Origin: Chanos chanos
Lineage: Eukaryota > Chordata > Actinopteri > Gonorynchiformes > Chanidae
DNA: 64,000 nt
Assembly (NCBI RefSeq): GCF_902362185.1
Contig: NC_044499.1
Coordinates: forward strand, 48,769,815-48,833,814
Direction: 5' to 3'
A program made the translations under genes and the position numbers. Shown here in pieces: positions 63,804 through 64,000 of the stretch. Every line of letters starts with the position of its first letter. The first letter of the stretch is position 1. Under the pieces are notes generated by a model, which had not been told where the DNA came from, searched no databases, and worked only from the letters and a program-made list of their open reading frames with translations.

Positions 63804-64000
63804 GTAAGATAAACTATTAAAAATGTTTCACCTTTGCAGACTTATTTGCTACTGACCAAATAGTATGTTGCTATATGTTTACTTAGTGTATTCACATGAC
63901 AGTTTAAACAAGCCTCTGGACATGTGACGCAGACATGTTCAAGGAAATACAATTGCATTTCAAAATTTGATCAAGTAGTAACTACACATCACTAACATAA
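63804..64000 (+). other. desi1 intron 3 (partial)
   Basis: Starts with donor GTAAGA after CGACCT. AT-rich with no exon up to the window edge. Confidence 0.7.

Overview
This is a gene-dense stretch of a vertebrate nuclear genome, almost certainly a teleost fish. Genes are split into many short exons with GT-AG introns, there are abundant dinucleotide repeats, vertebrate-type tRNA genes and a fish-type tRNA-derived SINE, and every recognisable protein matches a vertebrate family. I joined exons by hand, checking splice sites, reading phase and remembered human proteins. Eight protein genes and two tRNAs could be resolved, seven of the eight from start to stop or to the window edge.

Layout, left to right: 3' part of chadl (+, 816-3620); l3mbtl2 (-, 4565-10279), convergent with chadl and carrying an extra N-terminal THAP exon; tRNA-Gln(CTG) (+, 11068-11139); a gene-poor AT-rich interval with a decayed LINE (about 11.7-12.7 kb); ep300 (+, 17555-39071, 31 coding exons) with a 2.3 kb 3' UTR; cbx7 (-, 43982-47094), convergent with ep300; josd1 (-, 49556-51634); tRNA-Val(CAC) (-, 53549-53621); a GIMAP/AIG1-like pseudo-GTPase gene with unusual small repeated exons (-, 54223-57012); a decayed Tc1-like transposon (about 57.3-58.2 kb); xrcc6/Ku70 (-, 58540-62083); and the first three coding exons of desi1 (+, from 63025), divergent from xrcc6.

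The content corresponds to human 22q13 (CHADL, L3MBTL2, EP300, CBX7, JOSD1, XRCC6, DESI1), with the JOSD1/CBX7 part rearranged next to EP300. Three chromatin regulators sit together: L3MBTL2 (PRC1.6 subunit), p300 (H3K27 acetyltransferase) and CBX7 (H3K27me3 reader of canonical PRC1).

The strongest unusual observations are: (1) a THAP DNA-binding domain fused in phase to L3MBTL2; (2) a GIMAP-like gene whose N-terminal part is built from four 51-nt, phase-1, Leu2/Trp8 exons ahead of a GTPase domain with degenerate nucleotide-binding motifs; (3) a second copy of the ep300 poly(A)-site region lying antisense inside the predicted cbx7 3' UTR, so the two convergent mRNAs could pair; (4) six long polyglutamine tracts in the p300 C-terminus.
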